Source: Rhexocercosporidium sp. MPI-PUGE-AT-0058
Lineage: Eukaryota; Ascomycota; Leotiomycetes; Helotiales
Assembly: GCA_020746875.1 (NCBI GenBank)
Contig: JAGTJL010000039.1
Span: 1 to 64,000 of the forward strand
Reading direction: 5' to 3'
DNA: 64,000 nucleotides
Shown here: positions 21,014 through 34,989 of the stretch, in pieces
How the letters are laid out: each line of letters begins with the position of its first letter
How positions within the stretch are numbered: position 1 is the first letter of the stretch
Notes under the pieces: model-generated
What the model was told of the DNA's origin: nothing
The model's database searches: none
The model's input: only the letters and a program-made list of their open reading frames with translations
Made by a program: the position numbers and the translations under genes

Positions 21014-24000
21014 TATGGTATAAAAGTGGATTAAAGCGCTGTGAGTAGTTATAATTGAATTAAAGTGATTAATTCTTCTTCTAAAAGCTCTCCGAATCAG
21101 GAGAAGACAATTATTCTCCTGAAGGCGGTTTATAATAGCAGAACTTAATTAAGTCACGTGCAGTATTAAGAAAGCAGCTACTCGTGCTTATACGACATAC
21201 TCCCCAAGCAATTGATAATAATAAGCTACTGCTATTATAATTAGCTGTATTAAGCAAGAGCAAATAATAAGAAAGAATTAAGCAAATAAATTCACTTGTA
21301 TGCAATAATCAAGCAAATAACCTAATTATATGAATTAACGATTTTCCTACTAAACCTGAACTTGTAAACACTCGACAATATATAAATCAACTACTCTCGA
21401 TTTATTACTTAATTAATCCATCAATTAATTAATTAATTAACTGCTTCCTTCGATATTATAAGTATCTCTAAGCGCTCCGCCAGAATCGTTATAGCAGAAC
21501 AACGATCTGCTCGCCAAAATAAGATAAGTAGCTCGATTTTCGATTTATTAATTTCGATCTATTAATCGGAGATCGACTAATTAAAAATTAATTAATTAAA
21601 GAATAACCGCTGACTTATAATAAGTTAAGGCTATTATTAATAATAAGAAGAAAATCATCGCTAAAGCACGACTGTCGGCTACTCTCGTCCTTGCCCCTGC
21701 TTTTCGCCGTGCCGCTGCTGCTCCCCGAGCTTTAAAGCAACTAGCAGGTGCTCGTATGATAATTTATCTAAGTTGCATTAATAGCGCTTTTTAAATGAAA
21801 AGTAACGGTTAATACTACGATACCGTTAGAAAGGATGCTCGCTGCTTCGCTTACTTATCCGGCTACAAGTACGTAATTGCTCCCGCTGCTACTTAGGCTC
21901 CTTTCTTCGCATATCGTAATACGTTAAAAAATAAAGCTGGCAAGAAAGTAAGTCGATTCAGCTGCTCTTTTCTCGTTTTTTAATTTATTATTAATTTTTT
22001 TAAAAGCTAAAGCAGTTAAGAATCCCGGTCCGTGCCGCTTTTAAAAGTAATAATATTAATAGAACTGCTACTATTAGCGCTACTATTAGTTTTGGTAATA
22101 AAATTACTTCAAGAGCTGCTAATAGATTTAGAAGTAATAATAAAAATAATAATAATAAGGAAAACGGTAAATTACTCGCTTTATTTCCAGAAAATCGAAT
22201 TAATTCAGTTGATTTCTTAAAAGAAGAAAAAGAGCTTTTAATTACTTTTGCAGCTTATACTCGTATTATTAAAAAGAAGATTATTGCCGCTGCGAATGCT
22301 CTTTTCGTTAAGAAGAGTAATAAAGAAGCAGCTGATTATCTTACTACTGCTGCTACTGCTGAAGCTGCTTACGCTGCTGCCGCTGCTAAGGCTGCTACCG
22401 GAGCTGCTCGCGCTTATAGTCCGGGCTTTAATATTCTAGCTTTCCAGGCTATATTTACTCGTGGAATTATTTTTACTCTTAAGCAAGAAGCTTAAGCTAC
22501 TCGCGTTAAAAAGCTGGTTAATATAATAATTAATACTTTAAGCGAGCTAATTCGGGAGGTTTTAAGTCTTTTATCTTCTGATAAATAAGCTATTTTTTTG
22601 TTTTCTGAAGCTTAAGAATCTTTTATTTTTTAAGTATCTCTTTATATTTTAAAAACTAAAATTTGCGTTTACTTTTAAATTAAAGAATCGTTAAAAGCAA
22701 TTAATTTTTTAAAATATAGTAATTTATATTCCCGAGCTCAATTAATCTCTAATAAAATAAAATTATAAATAGAAATTTATAAAAAAAATTTTTATAAAAG
22801 AATATATAATAATATAAATAAAGCTTTTTAATTAGAAGGTAAGCTTATTATATAATCACTTTAAGAATAAATAAAAAATAAAAAATATATATAAAAAACT
22901 GCTTTAAAGCAAGTCTCTTAAAGGAGTTGCTTTAATTAAGTATAAATATCTATTAAATTAATAAGAGTAATAAATGATTCAAATTTCTGCCGAGAAAAGT
23001 TTTTAATAAGTCCGTTAGCTAATATATAGCTTATAAGAAGATATTCTATTATAAAAGTGCCTTTCTGAAACTCTTAGCGCAATTATATATTCTGAATATT
23101 AACGTAGCGTAACTTAATAGAAATACGCTGATTTTCCTTAACAATTAACTGAATCGTTTATTAATTATTACAGAAAATTATTTAAGCTGCTCTTATATTA
23201 AAGCGTAATTCTTGAAAGAATCGCTGAAGTGCTATAAGTTCTTTACTAGTACGTTCAACTTTAAGAAGCTCTGCTTATATTATAAACGTAGTAATTATAT
23301 CTTATAAAGCTATTTTTTAAAAGATTAAACTTCTAAAAAGTATGAAGATATATTTATTAGAAAATCGCCTTATCTCGATATCGTCCGTAAAAAAAATATT
23401 TAATATTATTATAAGGTAAGAGTCGCGCAGCTTATAGCTATAAGTGATCGCTAAGAAACAAATGCCGAAAAAGTAACGAATTATTTAATTAATTACAATC
23501 AGGTACTCCCGGGAAGGATTAATCAAGAAGTGAGAAAGCTTTAAAATAATAAAAGCGACGTTTACGCGTAATATAATTGCAGTATAAAGCACTGATCTAA
23601 CCTTCTTTTGAAATTCCTTAATTTAAGCTAGAATAGCTTATTCTTAATTCTTTAGTAGCTCGACTTGAAATAATAGTATATTTAAGCAATTTCCATTTAT
23701 TAATTCAAATCGAAGAATAACTTTTTAAATATAAGTGTCGTATACTAGAGAAATAATCTTTGTTAATCGATCTCTAATAATACGAACGCTTAAGAACTAT
23801 TCCGTTTACTCTCTTCCGGTAAGCTTATATGCTGTATTTAAGCTATTAATAATTAGTTTAGCGTCTTTAAAAGCCGAACTGTAATAAAGCACTTAAATAT
23901 CGTCGATATAGAATATTACAAATACTATACGTTACTTATTCATGAATATATAAGGCTCTTTTTTATAAGCGATTAACCCTAAAGTTATCAAAGTATAAGT

Positions 24001-27000
24001 GAAGTCACTGTATTATAGCGCCGGTGAGTCTTTAAGTCTGTAAAGTGCGCGATCAACCTTTATTACTTTTCCGTCTTATTTAAAACTGTCCGGTAGATAG
24101 TAGCATACGCGAGTATTTGTCTTACTTCGTTTGGCGTTGATAAAAGCATTTATTATATTAAATTAAATTATTTTTAAATCAAATTAAGCTATAATAGCTA
24201 TAGCGGTTCTGAAGGAGCGAGCAGCTAAAGTAGCTGCATATATTGACAAAATTAACGTTTTAAGCTATAAGTCTCCTCTTATAACGATTCGGAAGCGACA
24301 GCGGGTTAAATACCCTAACGAATCGACTTTAGCGTGAAATACCTATTTCAAAGGAATTAGTTACTCGGTAGCAAAAGTGTATTTAACGACTTTCTAGCAG
24401 TTACGCGACTTAAGGTTAGTGATCTCCTTAATAGCGTCGGCTCGGAAGTGCTCTCTTAACAAGTAGTCCTTAAAGTCTCTTCAATTTAATAAATCTTTAA
24501 GCATTTATAATTAATAAATCCGTAAGAGCTCAACTAATTGTCGAATTTCGATATTTTTAAGTACAGACGCTGATATAATAGCGTGAACTGCGCTTAAGTC
24601 TTTTCCGTCTTTTCGCATTAGTTCTTAATTAAGCCAGAAAGTCCTTAGAAAATCCTTTAAGTACTCGCGGTTACTTGACGATTATAATAATTCCGTAATT
24701 AGCTCTTTAATAGTTGCTATATAAATGCTTCGATTCGGTTTCGTTACTTTACTATTAACTCGAGTCTTTCGACTTTTATTAATTGCTCGGTCTTTTATTC
24801 TTTTCTTTTTAAGAAGTTTAAATAAGCCGGAATTTAATTCAATTAAAGCCGGGAATAATAAGCGTAAACCTGACTTTTTGTCTTTTTCTGATTCCGATAA
24901 TTACAGATACTCCTCGTACTTAATTATTTGAAGCAAAGCTTTTAATTACTTAAAGCCGATACTTTCTTTAAGTACTCCCCGACGCTTAAGACCGCGCTTT
25001 CGGTCGTATAACTCTTTAAAGTAAATTACAACTTATAATATCGACTTCCGCTTAGGGCTTATATTATTCTAGAAGTTTGATATATTATATAAAATACTTC
25101 TCTTAATTACGCTCTTAAACGCTAATTGTCTTGAAGTATCGACTTATTTTAAAACCTGATTAAAATGCTCGTAAATAAGAAGTCTAATACTTTTTTTTAA
25201 CTGAATTACCCCCGAGTTCTTGCTAATAAGCGGCTAAATAGAATTAAAAGCTATTAAATCAGCTAGAAGTAGCGTATCTACTTCTATTAATTCAGCTAAA
25301 AAAAGAGTAGATAACTCTACTTCCGAGCTTAAAAGCTTAATTAAAGGTTTTAATACCTCCGAGCTTATAAGCTCGTCGACTTCCATAGCGCTTATTACTT
25401 CGCTCAGTTGTTTTCCGTTCAGAATAATAAACGGTGTTTTTAATTCTAATGTATTAAGTACGCTCAGTCGGTTGATTATAATAAAACCAGCGTCTTAATC
25501 TCCTTCTTCTTCTTCTAGTATTTCCGCAAGATCCTTTAATATTAAGCGCGGCTAGCCGACCGCTTTTTTTATATTCAAAGAGCTTGAATAAAAAAAGGTT
25601 TCGTTAAAAGTAATATTCCGAGTCATTATTATACACTGTAATTAAGGCACTCAGATCTTATAAATATTAAATAAGACGTATCTAATTAAGTAACTAAAAT
25701 GCGCTCGCGGATTGACTTTAAAAGCTTTCTTTTGGCGGAGAGCTTCTCGGTCTTTAACTATAAAATAGGCTTTATAGCCGTACGCATATAAGTTGCTCCA
25801 GTCAAGCCGTAAATCGGTTGTCAGCTTTAGCGTAAGCTTGGAGTCGTAATACCGAAAATACTGCTTAAACCAGGCTTGGAATACTTCGTTAAGACTCTTA
25901 AAGCCTTTACGAGCAAATAGATTTATATTATAAAGAATAATTACTACTATTACTGATTCTGTCTAAAGCGCCCGAGGTAAATTAGCGGAGAGGCGCATCT
26001 TGATCGATTTATCGATTATTTCTTTACCTGCGCGCTCAGCTCTTTTATTAGATTAATATATATATAAAGAAATAAATTTAATATTAATACTACTCTCTTT
26101 ATACTACTTTTTATATTTAGTTGATTTATTAATCCTTATAACTAAGGTATCGTTATCTTAGCGTATTTTGCAAACCGAGAGCCTGAATTAGCGTCTCGTT
26201 TACGCCTTAAACAATTTGAGAGCATTTAAGACGGCGATTAACTTTTTAGTTTTCAAAAGCCGCTCGTAGAATTTCCTATTATATTCGTCTTTAATTAATA
26301 AAAGCTAGCTGTTCTTATTAAACTCTACTGGAAAATCGAATAAATCCTAAGAAATACGGTAAAAAGGACAAGTAACTGCTTTCTCTAATTAACGACGACT
26401 TATTACTTATTATACTATAGCTATTATATAATACTCGTATTCCAACCGAGTTAAACCTTGAATCTCGATATTACGCGCATTTTTTATTAGGTTTTCTAAG
26501 GCTTCTTTTCTTAAGTGACTTGCGCGCAAATGCCATAAGTAGGCTTCGTCGACTCGTAGCTTTAAATATCGTCTACTCAACTGAAAGCTTTAGCGGATAC
26601 TCCTTTCTAGCGTTAGAAATATTAAAAAGCTATAATTTAAACGAATTAAAATACGGCGAGCAATTAGAGAAACCGAAAAGTAATTAAAAAGCTTATATTT
26701 AAAGAAAGCTAAATTAAACTATTACTATAATTGCTTTAAAACCAGATTATCTTTAATTATTTCCGTGCGCAAAATATAATCTAAATTATTATATTAAATT
26801 CTTACTTACAAAAGGCGAGCTTCTGAAATAATATTAATATTAAAGCTTTTAACGATAGCGACGTTCGAGAGGGTTAAATCGCTTGTATTCGGTCTGTTAA
26901 GGCCGTAGAAAGCACCTTTAAAGACTCGAGTACCGCGGCCTTTAATTATTAAGCTTAACGTTCCGGCCTTAATACTATCGTCCGTAATGGATTTAATAAA

Positions 27001-28982
27001 GCTTCTGAGAACGAGAAGAGCTTTTGAATTTATTAAATGAGTAATAGCTTTATTATCGAGTAAAGTACTCTTTGCGAGCGGATAACGATTTATATTTATA
27101 ATAGCGTATACTCCCGCAGCAGCGAGAGCTTCGTCGAGAAATTCAGAGCTTATAAGATAAGCTTAAACGTTTTTAAAGTATTTTACTTTTATTAAAGCAG
27201 CTGGCTTTAAAGCTATAAAAGCTATTAATACTTAAATAAAAAAGGAATTACCGGAAAGTAATCCGGAAGCTAATTGCGCTATTAATAATATATTCTTACT
27301 GAGTTTAACAATTTCTCGGCGGAAGTCAGGAAAGTTGCTTTCTAATCGGAGTCGAGTCTCTTTAATTTCTTTTACTAATAATAAGTTCCTAAGGTTACTC
27401 GCCGTCGAGCCGTCGTAGTAATACCGAAGTTTATAATAATTGATAGCCTTATAATAATAAAAGCGATGCTTATATAGGCAGGTATTTACTCGCGTATTTA
27501 GCGACTGGTTTCGTTGAACCGACAGGGTTACGGGAGTATCTGATCTTCCTTTAAGAGTAGTATATAGGCTTATTATCTTTTGTTGTTTAGAGGCTATAAG
27601 TGATTCCTCGTTAAGAGCAGATAACTAGTTGACGTAATTAAGTAAAAAGTATTAGTTTGCTACCCCGAGAGCATTATTTCTTAATAATTCAGAGTGCCGT
27701 TCGCGCGCTTATTCCGGTGCGAGCTTCTCTTGCATTGCCTTGATAAAGTCAAGCATTACTAGCGGTCTTTTAATATTTGGTAAGTCGTATAAGAGAGTAT
27801 CTTAATAAGCCGCTCTTTATTCTTAGAGCTACTCTTTAGGATTAACTCGCCTTATTTTAATAATAGCAAGCTTCTTCCTGTAAGTAAACTATGCCAGCGT
27901 GCGAGCACTTGTTTCCGAAAGGGCGTAATCTCTTTTAAAGATCCGGAAGAGCAACTAAAAAGTCCATAATTTTAATTAAAAGTCTCTATTTATCATCTCG
28001 GTTAATTATTCTTTTTTTATACGAGCTTACTCGTTCTCGTATTCTTTAACTGCTCTTTAATAAACAAAGGGATTAATTATTTCCTGAATCCACTTATAGG
28101 CTGCCTTATAAGCTCGAGCCTTTTCCGTTTATTATACGAGCTTCTTTACGTATTCCCTTATGAGAGCAGTATATATTAAAGTCATATTCTTAATTATAAC
28201 TTTTACCAGTAATAATACGCTCGGCTTAAGGCCTTTCTCTGTAAGGTCGCGAGTATTTTCGTTTTATTTCGCCTGAGCCTGGAAGTTATACTTAATAGCT
28301 TCTTTATCTTATTGCACTCTTAAATCGTTTAGCGATAAGGGTTTCGGTTCGGTATCGAGAAGGTTAAAAGCAATTAATAACGTAAGGTTTACTGAATTCT
28401 ATATCTTATGAAAAATACAGAAGGATTTAAACGCCTGATACTAAAGAGTCTAAGTGCGCTTATCGTAATTAAAAGGAGTTCGATTGTTTAAAGAAAAAGC
28501 TGAAGTTAAGTCTATTATAGCAAAGGAGTTGCTCTCGTGAGCTCCGAGTATTCGATAAGGGAAGAAGGACTAGAGAGGTATCGAGTCCAGTTGCTCGGCT
28601 TTTATACTCGTCCAGAGTGGAATCGAAGAGTTAGTAAAAAAACAGCGGTATGAATTATACTTTATAATAAGGTAGAAAACTCTGTAACGTACAGCAGATG
28701 CTTTCCCTTTATAAACTTGCTTCATAAGCTTTATCTAAATCAATAGCGTATAAAGGGAAGAATATTAACTTAATAGCTTCGTTAACAGGGCTCATAACTG
28801 TAATATAAAAGTGGATTAAAGCGCTATAAGCAATTATAATTAAATTAAAATGATTAATTCTTTTTCTAAAAGCTTTCCGAATCAAGAGAAGACAATTATT
28901 CTCCTGAAGGCGGTTTACAATAGCAGAACCTAATTAGGTCACGTGCAGTACCAAGAGAGCAGCTGCCCGTGCCTATACGACA
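21014..28982 (-). mobile_element. 8-kb Copia LTR retrotransposon, RIP-mutated, inside Gypsy A
   Basis: LTRs of 184 bases lie at 21014-21197 and 28799-28982. The target duplication AAAGA is at 21009-21013 and 28983-28987. Coding is on the minus strand: gag region near 28600-27400, protease and pre-integrase near 27060-26600, and RT with YIDDI near 23910. At 7969 bases it is long for Copia. The excess lies between pol and the distal LTR, where a frame on the opposite strand is found (separate entry). Confidence 0.88.
21627..22494 (+). pseudogene. accessory antisense frame inside the Copia element, unknown protein
   Basis: On the strand opposite pol, between pol and the LTR, one frame codes a Lys/Ala-rich protein with only three stops (TAA, TAA, TAG) in its first 118 codons, all explicable as RIP-mutated Gln. 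A GTAAGT donor near 21952 and an AAAAG acceptor near 22007 suggest an intron. The second exon, 22008-22494, is open for about 160 codons despite heavy RIP and ends in a Lys/Ala-rich, probably helical tract (for example KEAADYLTTAATAEAAY). I do not recognise the family and see no enzyme motif. It may be an extra gene carried by this Copia lineage. Confidence 0.45.
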
Positions 28983-31900
28983 AAAGAGCTTTACGCCGCA
29001 CACTTAAATACCTAGACCTTAACGCCTTTATAGGCGAGGACCCCGCCTTCTTGCCGAACTTCTTTTAATAACTCGAGCTAAAGCTCGAAATAAATAAAGA
29101 CTAATAAAACTCAAAGCCTTAACGCATAAAATATGTCGTCTTATACTTTAAAGGTAAGGCATACGACTAAGTCAGTTATAATATTAAGAATAGCGTAGTT
29201 CTCTTCGATAATATTAACGCTATTAAGGAAATCCTTAAATTAGCCTTTAATAATATTAACGCTAAAGCTATTACGTAACTTAAGATTTTTAATATAAAAC
29301 AAAGTTATAAATCTCTTATTATATTTTTTCTTAAGTGGCATATTATTATAAAGCTCACCGAATAAGACAGTAGGGCCCTCATCGCTTACTTACGACGTAC
29401 TTTATATAACGATATTATTTAAAGACTTTTTCTTATTAAAAATAAAGACGTTTTTATTAAACTTATTTAATTTATAGACTTCGTTTATATTTATAATAAC
29501 GAATGCCGTTAAGTTAACGTTAATTACTTTAAGAAGAATATTAATAACTCTTTAATTAATTATATCCTAAGCTTATACTTAACTATTACTTCGCAATTAA
29601 TAATCGCTAATAATAAAAATATAATAAATTTAAGTAGTATTACTTAAGGCGCGAAGGATGTCGCCTCCGGTCGTAGACCTCAAATAAATTCAAAAAGAAT
29701 AATACGTAAAGTTTATTATATTATAAATAAGCTCTACTATTATTATAACTCGGATAAATATTATTTTCTTAAATATAATACCGCACTATAGAAGACGGAA
29801 AAAGCTTAGTCTCCGACGAAAGTCGCTGTAAGAAACGTAAGAAAAAAGACTTATAACTCTTTTTCTTAAACATTAAATAAACTTATTTATTATTATTTTA
29901 TATTTTAATTAAAAAGAATTCCACTTTAATTAAAACTTAATTAATATTTAACTTAAGCGCTATTAAAAAAGGGTTTATAAACAAATCCTTCGCGTATATT
30001 AATAAACTTACGCTTTATAAACTATAAAACCGTCGCCGGTTGAATATAATCGATAAAAGACCCTCCTCGGCTGGCGATATTACTTACGTAATAAAACTCG
30101 ATATAAAAATTAAAAAATATAAAGAAAAAATACTTTTTTACGTAATAAAGCTTAAAAAGTATAATATTATATTCGGAAAACTATAGCTAATAAACTATAA
30201 CTTAAACGTTAATTAAAGCGCGAATATATTTACTTTTAACTTTGACTACTGCCGTAAATATTATATAAAAAAGAAATAATATTAATTAACAATTTCTAAA
30301 GCTTTCCCGTTATTAATTATAATAACTATAATTGTATTTTTATACTTATTAATTCCTTAAAAGGTCGGCGTAGCGGCATTTTATATATTAGCCGAAAAGC
30401 ACGACGTCGACATATTCTTATTATTTTTATACGAAATTAATAAAAAACTCGCCGAACTCGAAGTTATTATAGAAGTCTTTACGTTTGTAGAACCTAAGGC
30501 ACTCTAATTCGACTTTACTTTTATTAACACGTAAAAAATGAAGCGAGAGCTTTAATTTCAAGATAATCACACCTTCTCTTAATCTTAAGACCGAAAACCC
30601 TAAGGCCTTCGAATTTCCCGACAAATAACTATCGATATATACCTTTTAAATATATTACTCGAAGATATACGTAGAGCTCTTAAACCTAAAACTTTAATCG
30701 ATCTTATAATAAAAGTATTTTATTATTATTACGAATTCCTTAAAATCTTTAATTAATTAAAGGCCGATAAACTTCCCTTTTATCGAGACTATAATTACGA
30801 GATTTAACTTTAACTTAATATAACTTTACCTTACGGACTTTTATATAAAATGTTTAAAGACGAACTTTTTATTTTCCGGAAATTCTTTTTAGAAAATCTT
30901 AATAAGGGTTTTATACGTATTAATACCTTTTTAACGGCCTTACTAGTGCTGTTTATAAAGAAACTAAGAAGAGGCTTACGTTTTTGCGTGGACTATTAAG
31001 CATTAAATTTTATAATTATTAAAAACTAATACTTATTACCGTTAATTTAAAAGACCTTTTTTTAATTAAATTAAGCTAAGTACTTTATTAAGCTCGATGT
31101 TATTACTGCGTTTAATTGAATACGTATTAAAGAAGATCAGGAGTAGATAACGGCGTTTAATATAAGATATAATCTCTTCGAGAGCATAATAATGCCTTTT
31201 GGACTGTTAAACGCCTTAGCTATCTTTTAAGCTCGAATTAACGAAGTCTTACGCCTATTCTTTAATAAATACTATACAGCTTATATCGACGACATTCTTA
31301 TTTACTTAAACGACCTCGCCTTTTATAAACTCTACGTTAAATTAATACTTTAAGCACTAAAAGCCGCGGGCCTGTAATTTAACGTTAAGAAATACGAATT
31401 CAAGACTACCGAAGTGAAATACTTAAGTATAATTATTTTAATTATTAAAATATAAATAAACCTAGAAAAAGTCGACTATCTCGTTAATTAAGAAGCCCTT
31501 ATTAATGTAAAAGACGTTTAAGCGTTTTTAAAATTCTCGAATTTTTATAAACGATTTATTAAAAGATTTTCGCGCATTATACGACTACTTATTGCTTTAA
31601 CACGGAAGTTAGTCAAATAGAATTAAACTTTATTTTATTAAAATATATTTAATATATTCAAAAATAGTTTTAATTTAGCCTTAATCTTAAGACACTTCGA
31701 CCTTATAAAAGAAGCGTTTGTCGAATGCAATGCATTCGATTTTATATCTTTAGGTATTCTCTTTTAAGAGGACAATTAAAGAATATTATACTCGGTCGCT
31801 TTTATATCTAAAAAGTACGACTTTGCCGAATATAATTACGAAATTTATAATAAAGAACTTTTAGTTATTATATATTACTTTAAATATTAAAAACCCGAAC

Positions 31901-34900
31901 TTTAAAGCATATATTATTAAATTATAATTATTATTAATTATATTAACCTTTAATATTTTATAATAATTAAGCAACTTTTAAAACGTTAAGTCAAATGAAG
32001 CGAATTCTTATTATAATTCTAATTCGCTATCAAATCGATACTAAGAAAATAAAACGGAAAACCTAATTCCTTTATATAGAAATTATAAGACTTATTAAAA
32101 AATGAAAATAATAATCGCATTTAATATTAATAATAATTATTACTTAAGCCTTATAATATTAACTTTTTAATATAAAAATAACTTAAGCTTAATCTCGAGC
32201 TCTTAAAACTCTTTATAAATCTTTCTTAAGAGTAAAAAATTGCATTATATCTCGTTATACTCGACGAAATCTAGCCAGAACTAATCGACCATAAGATTAC
32301 TAGACTTCTCGATAAAGGCTATAAAGATAATAAATAATAAATAAAAATTAAAGACGAAATACTTAAATCTTACGGCATCCTTCACTCGAAGGAAGTTTCC
32401 TTGTCGGAATATATAATAAATAAAGGTCGATTATATTTCCGAAAGAGATTATACGTATTTAAAGGCAAATTACGGACTTTTCTTACTTAACTCGCTTACG
32501 ACAGCGTCGAATTAAGCTACCCCGGAAAAAACAAATTATACGAATTTATTTCACGCTTTTATTAATGGCCGAAGCTTAACTTTAATATAAGATAATTTAT
32601 ACGTAATTACCACGGGTATTTAAAGAATAAGACCTTTTAATTACGGTATTAAAAGACACTAAAACCGCTTTTAATTCCACTATAAAAATAAAAAGACTTA
32701 TTTATTAACTTTATTAACCTAATTTAACCTACCGCCTGTAGATTTAATATAATTATAATTATAATTAATAAGCTGTTAAAGGACAGACATTTCACGCCTT
32801 ATAAAACCGATATAAAAACACATGACTTAATAAAGCTCTTTATATAAAATATATAGAAACTCTATAAATTACTTAACTTAATTGTCTTTAATAAAAAACT
32901 ATTATTTGTCTCGGAATTTTAAAAAGCAGTCTATTATTATTTATAAATTAATATTAACATTTTTATAATATATTACCTTAAAACTAACGGCTAGACGGAA
33001 AACGCTAATTTATTCCTTAAGTAATACCTTCGCTAATATATTAGCTTTACTTAAGATAATTAGGATAAGTAACTCTTATTAGCCGAATTCGCAGCCTGTA
33101 ACGTCATTAACGATTTAACGGGAATGTCCCTATTTTTTATAAACGCGAGTTATTACCCTCGAATAAGCTTTGGCCCCCTTCGAGTAATATTACGCGCAGC
33201 TTTTAAAGACTTAATAAAACGTAATAACGAGGGCAACGACTTTATTACTAAAATGTAAGAGATTACGGAATTACTTTATATTAACTTATTCTTAGCTTAA
33301 GCCTTATAAAAGTAATTTATTAATATAAATAAATCTTTAGCGCCAGTATATCGAGTCGGAGACAGGGTATTACTTAGCACACGTAACATCGACTTAATAA
33401 GACTAATACTAAAGCTAAACTAAAAATTTATCGGCTTATTTTAAATTAAACGCGTATTAAATTTATATTTTTATTAATTAAAATTATTATATAAATTAAA
33501 CTTAATTCATAATTTATTTTATTTCAACCTCTTACGGCTATTACTAAACGACTTACTTCTTAGCTAATACAACCCGCCACTATTATTAATAACGCTAAAT
33601 AAAAAGAGGAAGAAACTCTAGGCGATCGAAGCAATACTGGACTCGAGACGTATAAAATAAAAGGGCTTTTAATACTATATATTATAAAAAGGCTTTAATA
33701 CTGAGGAAATGACATAAGAGCTATTATATAACGTCGTTAACGTTTATATAACTATTAAAGAGTTTAAAAAACGTTATAAAAAGAAATTTAAACTTACGAA
33801 ACAAAAAGTATAAAGTGTTTACTTATAGGCTGGAAAAGACGTAAAAGAATTAAACGTAATAAAATAAAAAAAGACTATATATAAGGAAATAATTAAGTAA
33901 CTTTTATACTTTATGAATAGTTTTACTTTATGAATATTATATAAATAACTTAAGTCAAAAATTTCCTTATAAATCTCTTTCTCTCTTTATAAATAATTAT
34001 TTTACTTAAGTCGCATTCGATCTCGTTTATGCTTTTATACCGTCACAACCGCCTAATGCAACCGGTGTAAGAGTATCCACAGGCCCATTTCCTGCCCCTA
34101 GAATATGCCAATTCTAAGCAAGAATGAATCCGGTATAAGCAATTGCCTATACTTTAAAGCCTATAGGCGTGGGTTTATTTAGTACTATAGTAGCTTTTTT
34201 AGCTTGCCCTTCGTACCGGATTATGTACTCATCTATTGTAATATCTCTTTTAGGCACGTATACCGAAAGATTAGTATCTTAAATATAGTTTAAGAGCTTA
34301 TTTACTTATTAAAAGTTAATAAATTCAATGCGCGGGCATTAATACTTACTCGTTCATATAGTCCTAAAGCCTCACTTCTAGCTAGCCTCACACGCATATA
34401 GAGCTCTTAAAACCGATCCCTTAATATATGACGTATAATATTATAATAAGCGAGATATTCCTTATTTACTTAATAATTAGAGATCTCGTGCTGTACATTA
34501 TACGTTATATAAATACGTATGGCAAAATATGCGTAAAGCTCTCCACGGGTGATAGGGTATTAAAGGAGGGGTCGTGTATATAGCTGAGAATAGTCTTTTA
34601 CGTCCCGGACGTAGTTATTTGTCTTTTTAATTATTTAATTTATTATTTTAAGGGTGAAATATATAGTAAAAAGGGATAGCGGATTATTTACATTAACGTG
34701 TTCTAAAAGCCGGATTTTAAGGGGAAATGCCGGTAATTTCATGGGATAAAAAGTGTCCCCGTGACTTTTTAATGGCGGCGCATCCGGGCGACGGGTTCCT
34801 GGATCTATAGGATCTGCAACTGTATCCTCTGACATTATAGTAATAATAAAAATAATGATTTCAGGTATAAATTACGGTTTATTTACATATCAACAACAGC

Positions 34901-34989
34901 CCTAGATTTTAGTGTTCCTCCGGAATAACTGTTTTTGCGGCTCCGGGCAAGGGTCTGGGCAAGTCAACCTGGCAGCAGCCCCTCGGATA

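Larger units (their letters stand above)
17979..34047 (+). mobile_element. Gypsy chromovirus-type LTR retrotransposon A, nested and RIP-mutated
   Basis: The 5' LTR starts TGTGAGGGAATGATC at 17979 and is itself split by a solo LTR after 18109. The 168-base 3' LTR is 33880-34047. The target duplication ACCGC is perfect (17974-17978 and 34048-34052). Without nested DNA it is about 5.75 kb. On the plus strand the RIP-mutated pol shows RT with YIDDI near 31283, an integrase region near 32400-33300, and a C-terminal chromodomain near 33625-33775. A zinc-knuckle region lies near 29713-29800. CpA is nearly absent while CpG persists. Confidence 0.9.
17170..34835 (-). pseudogene. piggyBac transposase, RIP-mutated and interrupted
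   Basis: The N-terminal part (34835 down to 34048) starts MSEDTVADPIDPGTRRP. The C-terminal part (17978 down to about 17170) holds the DDE region, including YAFLDNLFILAKF and GFGVTGTCRTNSG, which match the piggyBac family DNLFTS and GTxRxN motifs. An NYNHNIGAVD-type block follows further on, equivalent to the YNxxMGGVD motif. Many TAA/TAG stops stand where Gln or Trp is expected. A chromodomain Gypsy element sits in the middle, so the gene is dead twice over. Confidence 0.75.
16867..34989 (-). mobile_element. piggyBac-like transposon split by nested elements
   Basis: Inverted ends CCGAGGGGCTGCTGCCAGG lie at about 16870 (left) and, inverted, at about 34986 (right). I could not see intact TTAA target copies. 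The transposase runs on the minus strand from the right end and resumes left of the Gypsy insertion at 17979-34047. Removing the nested elements leaves a piggyBac of about 2.05 kb. Confidence 0.75.
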
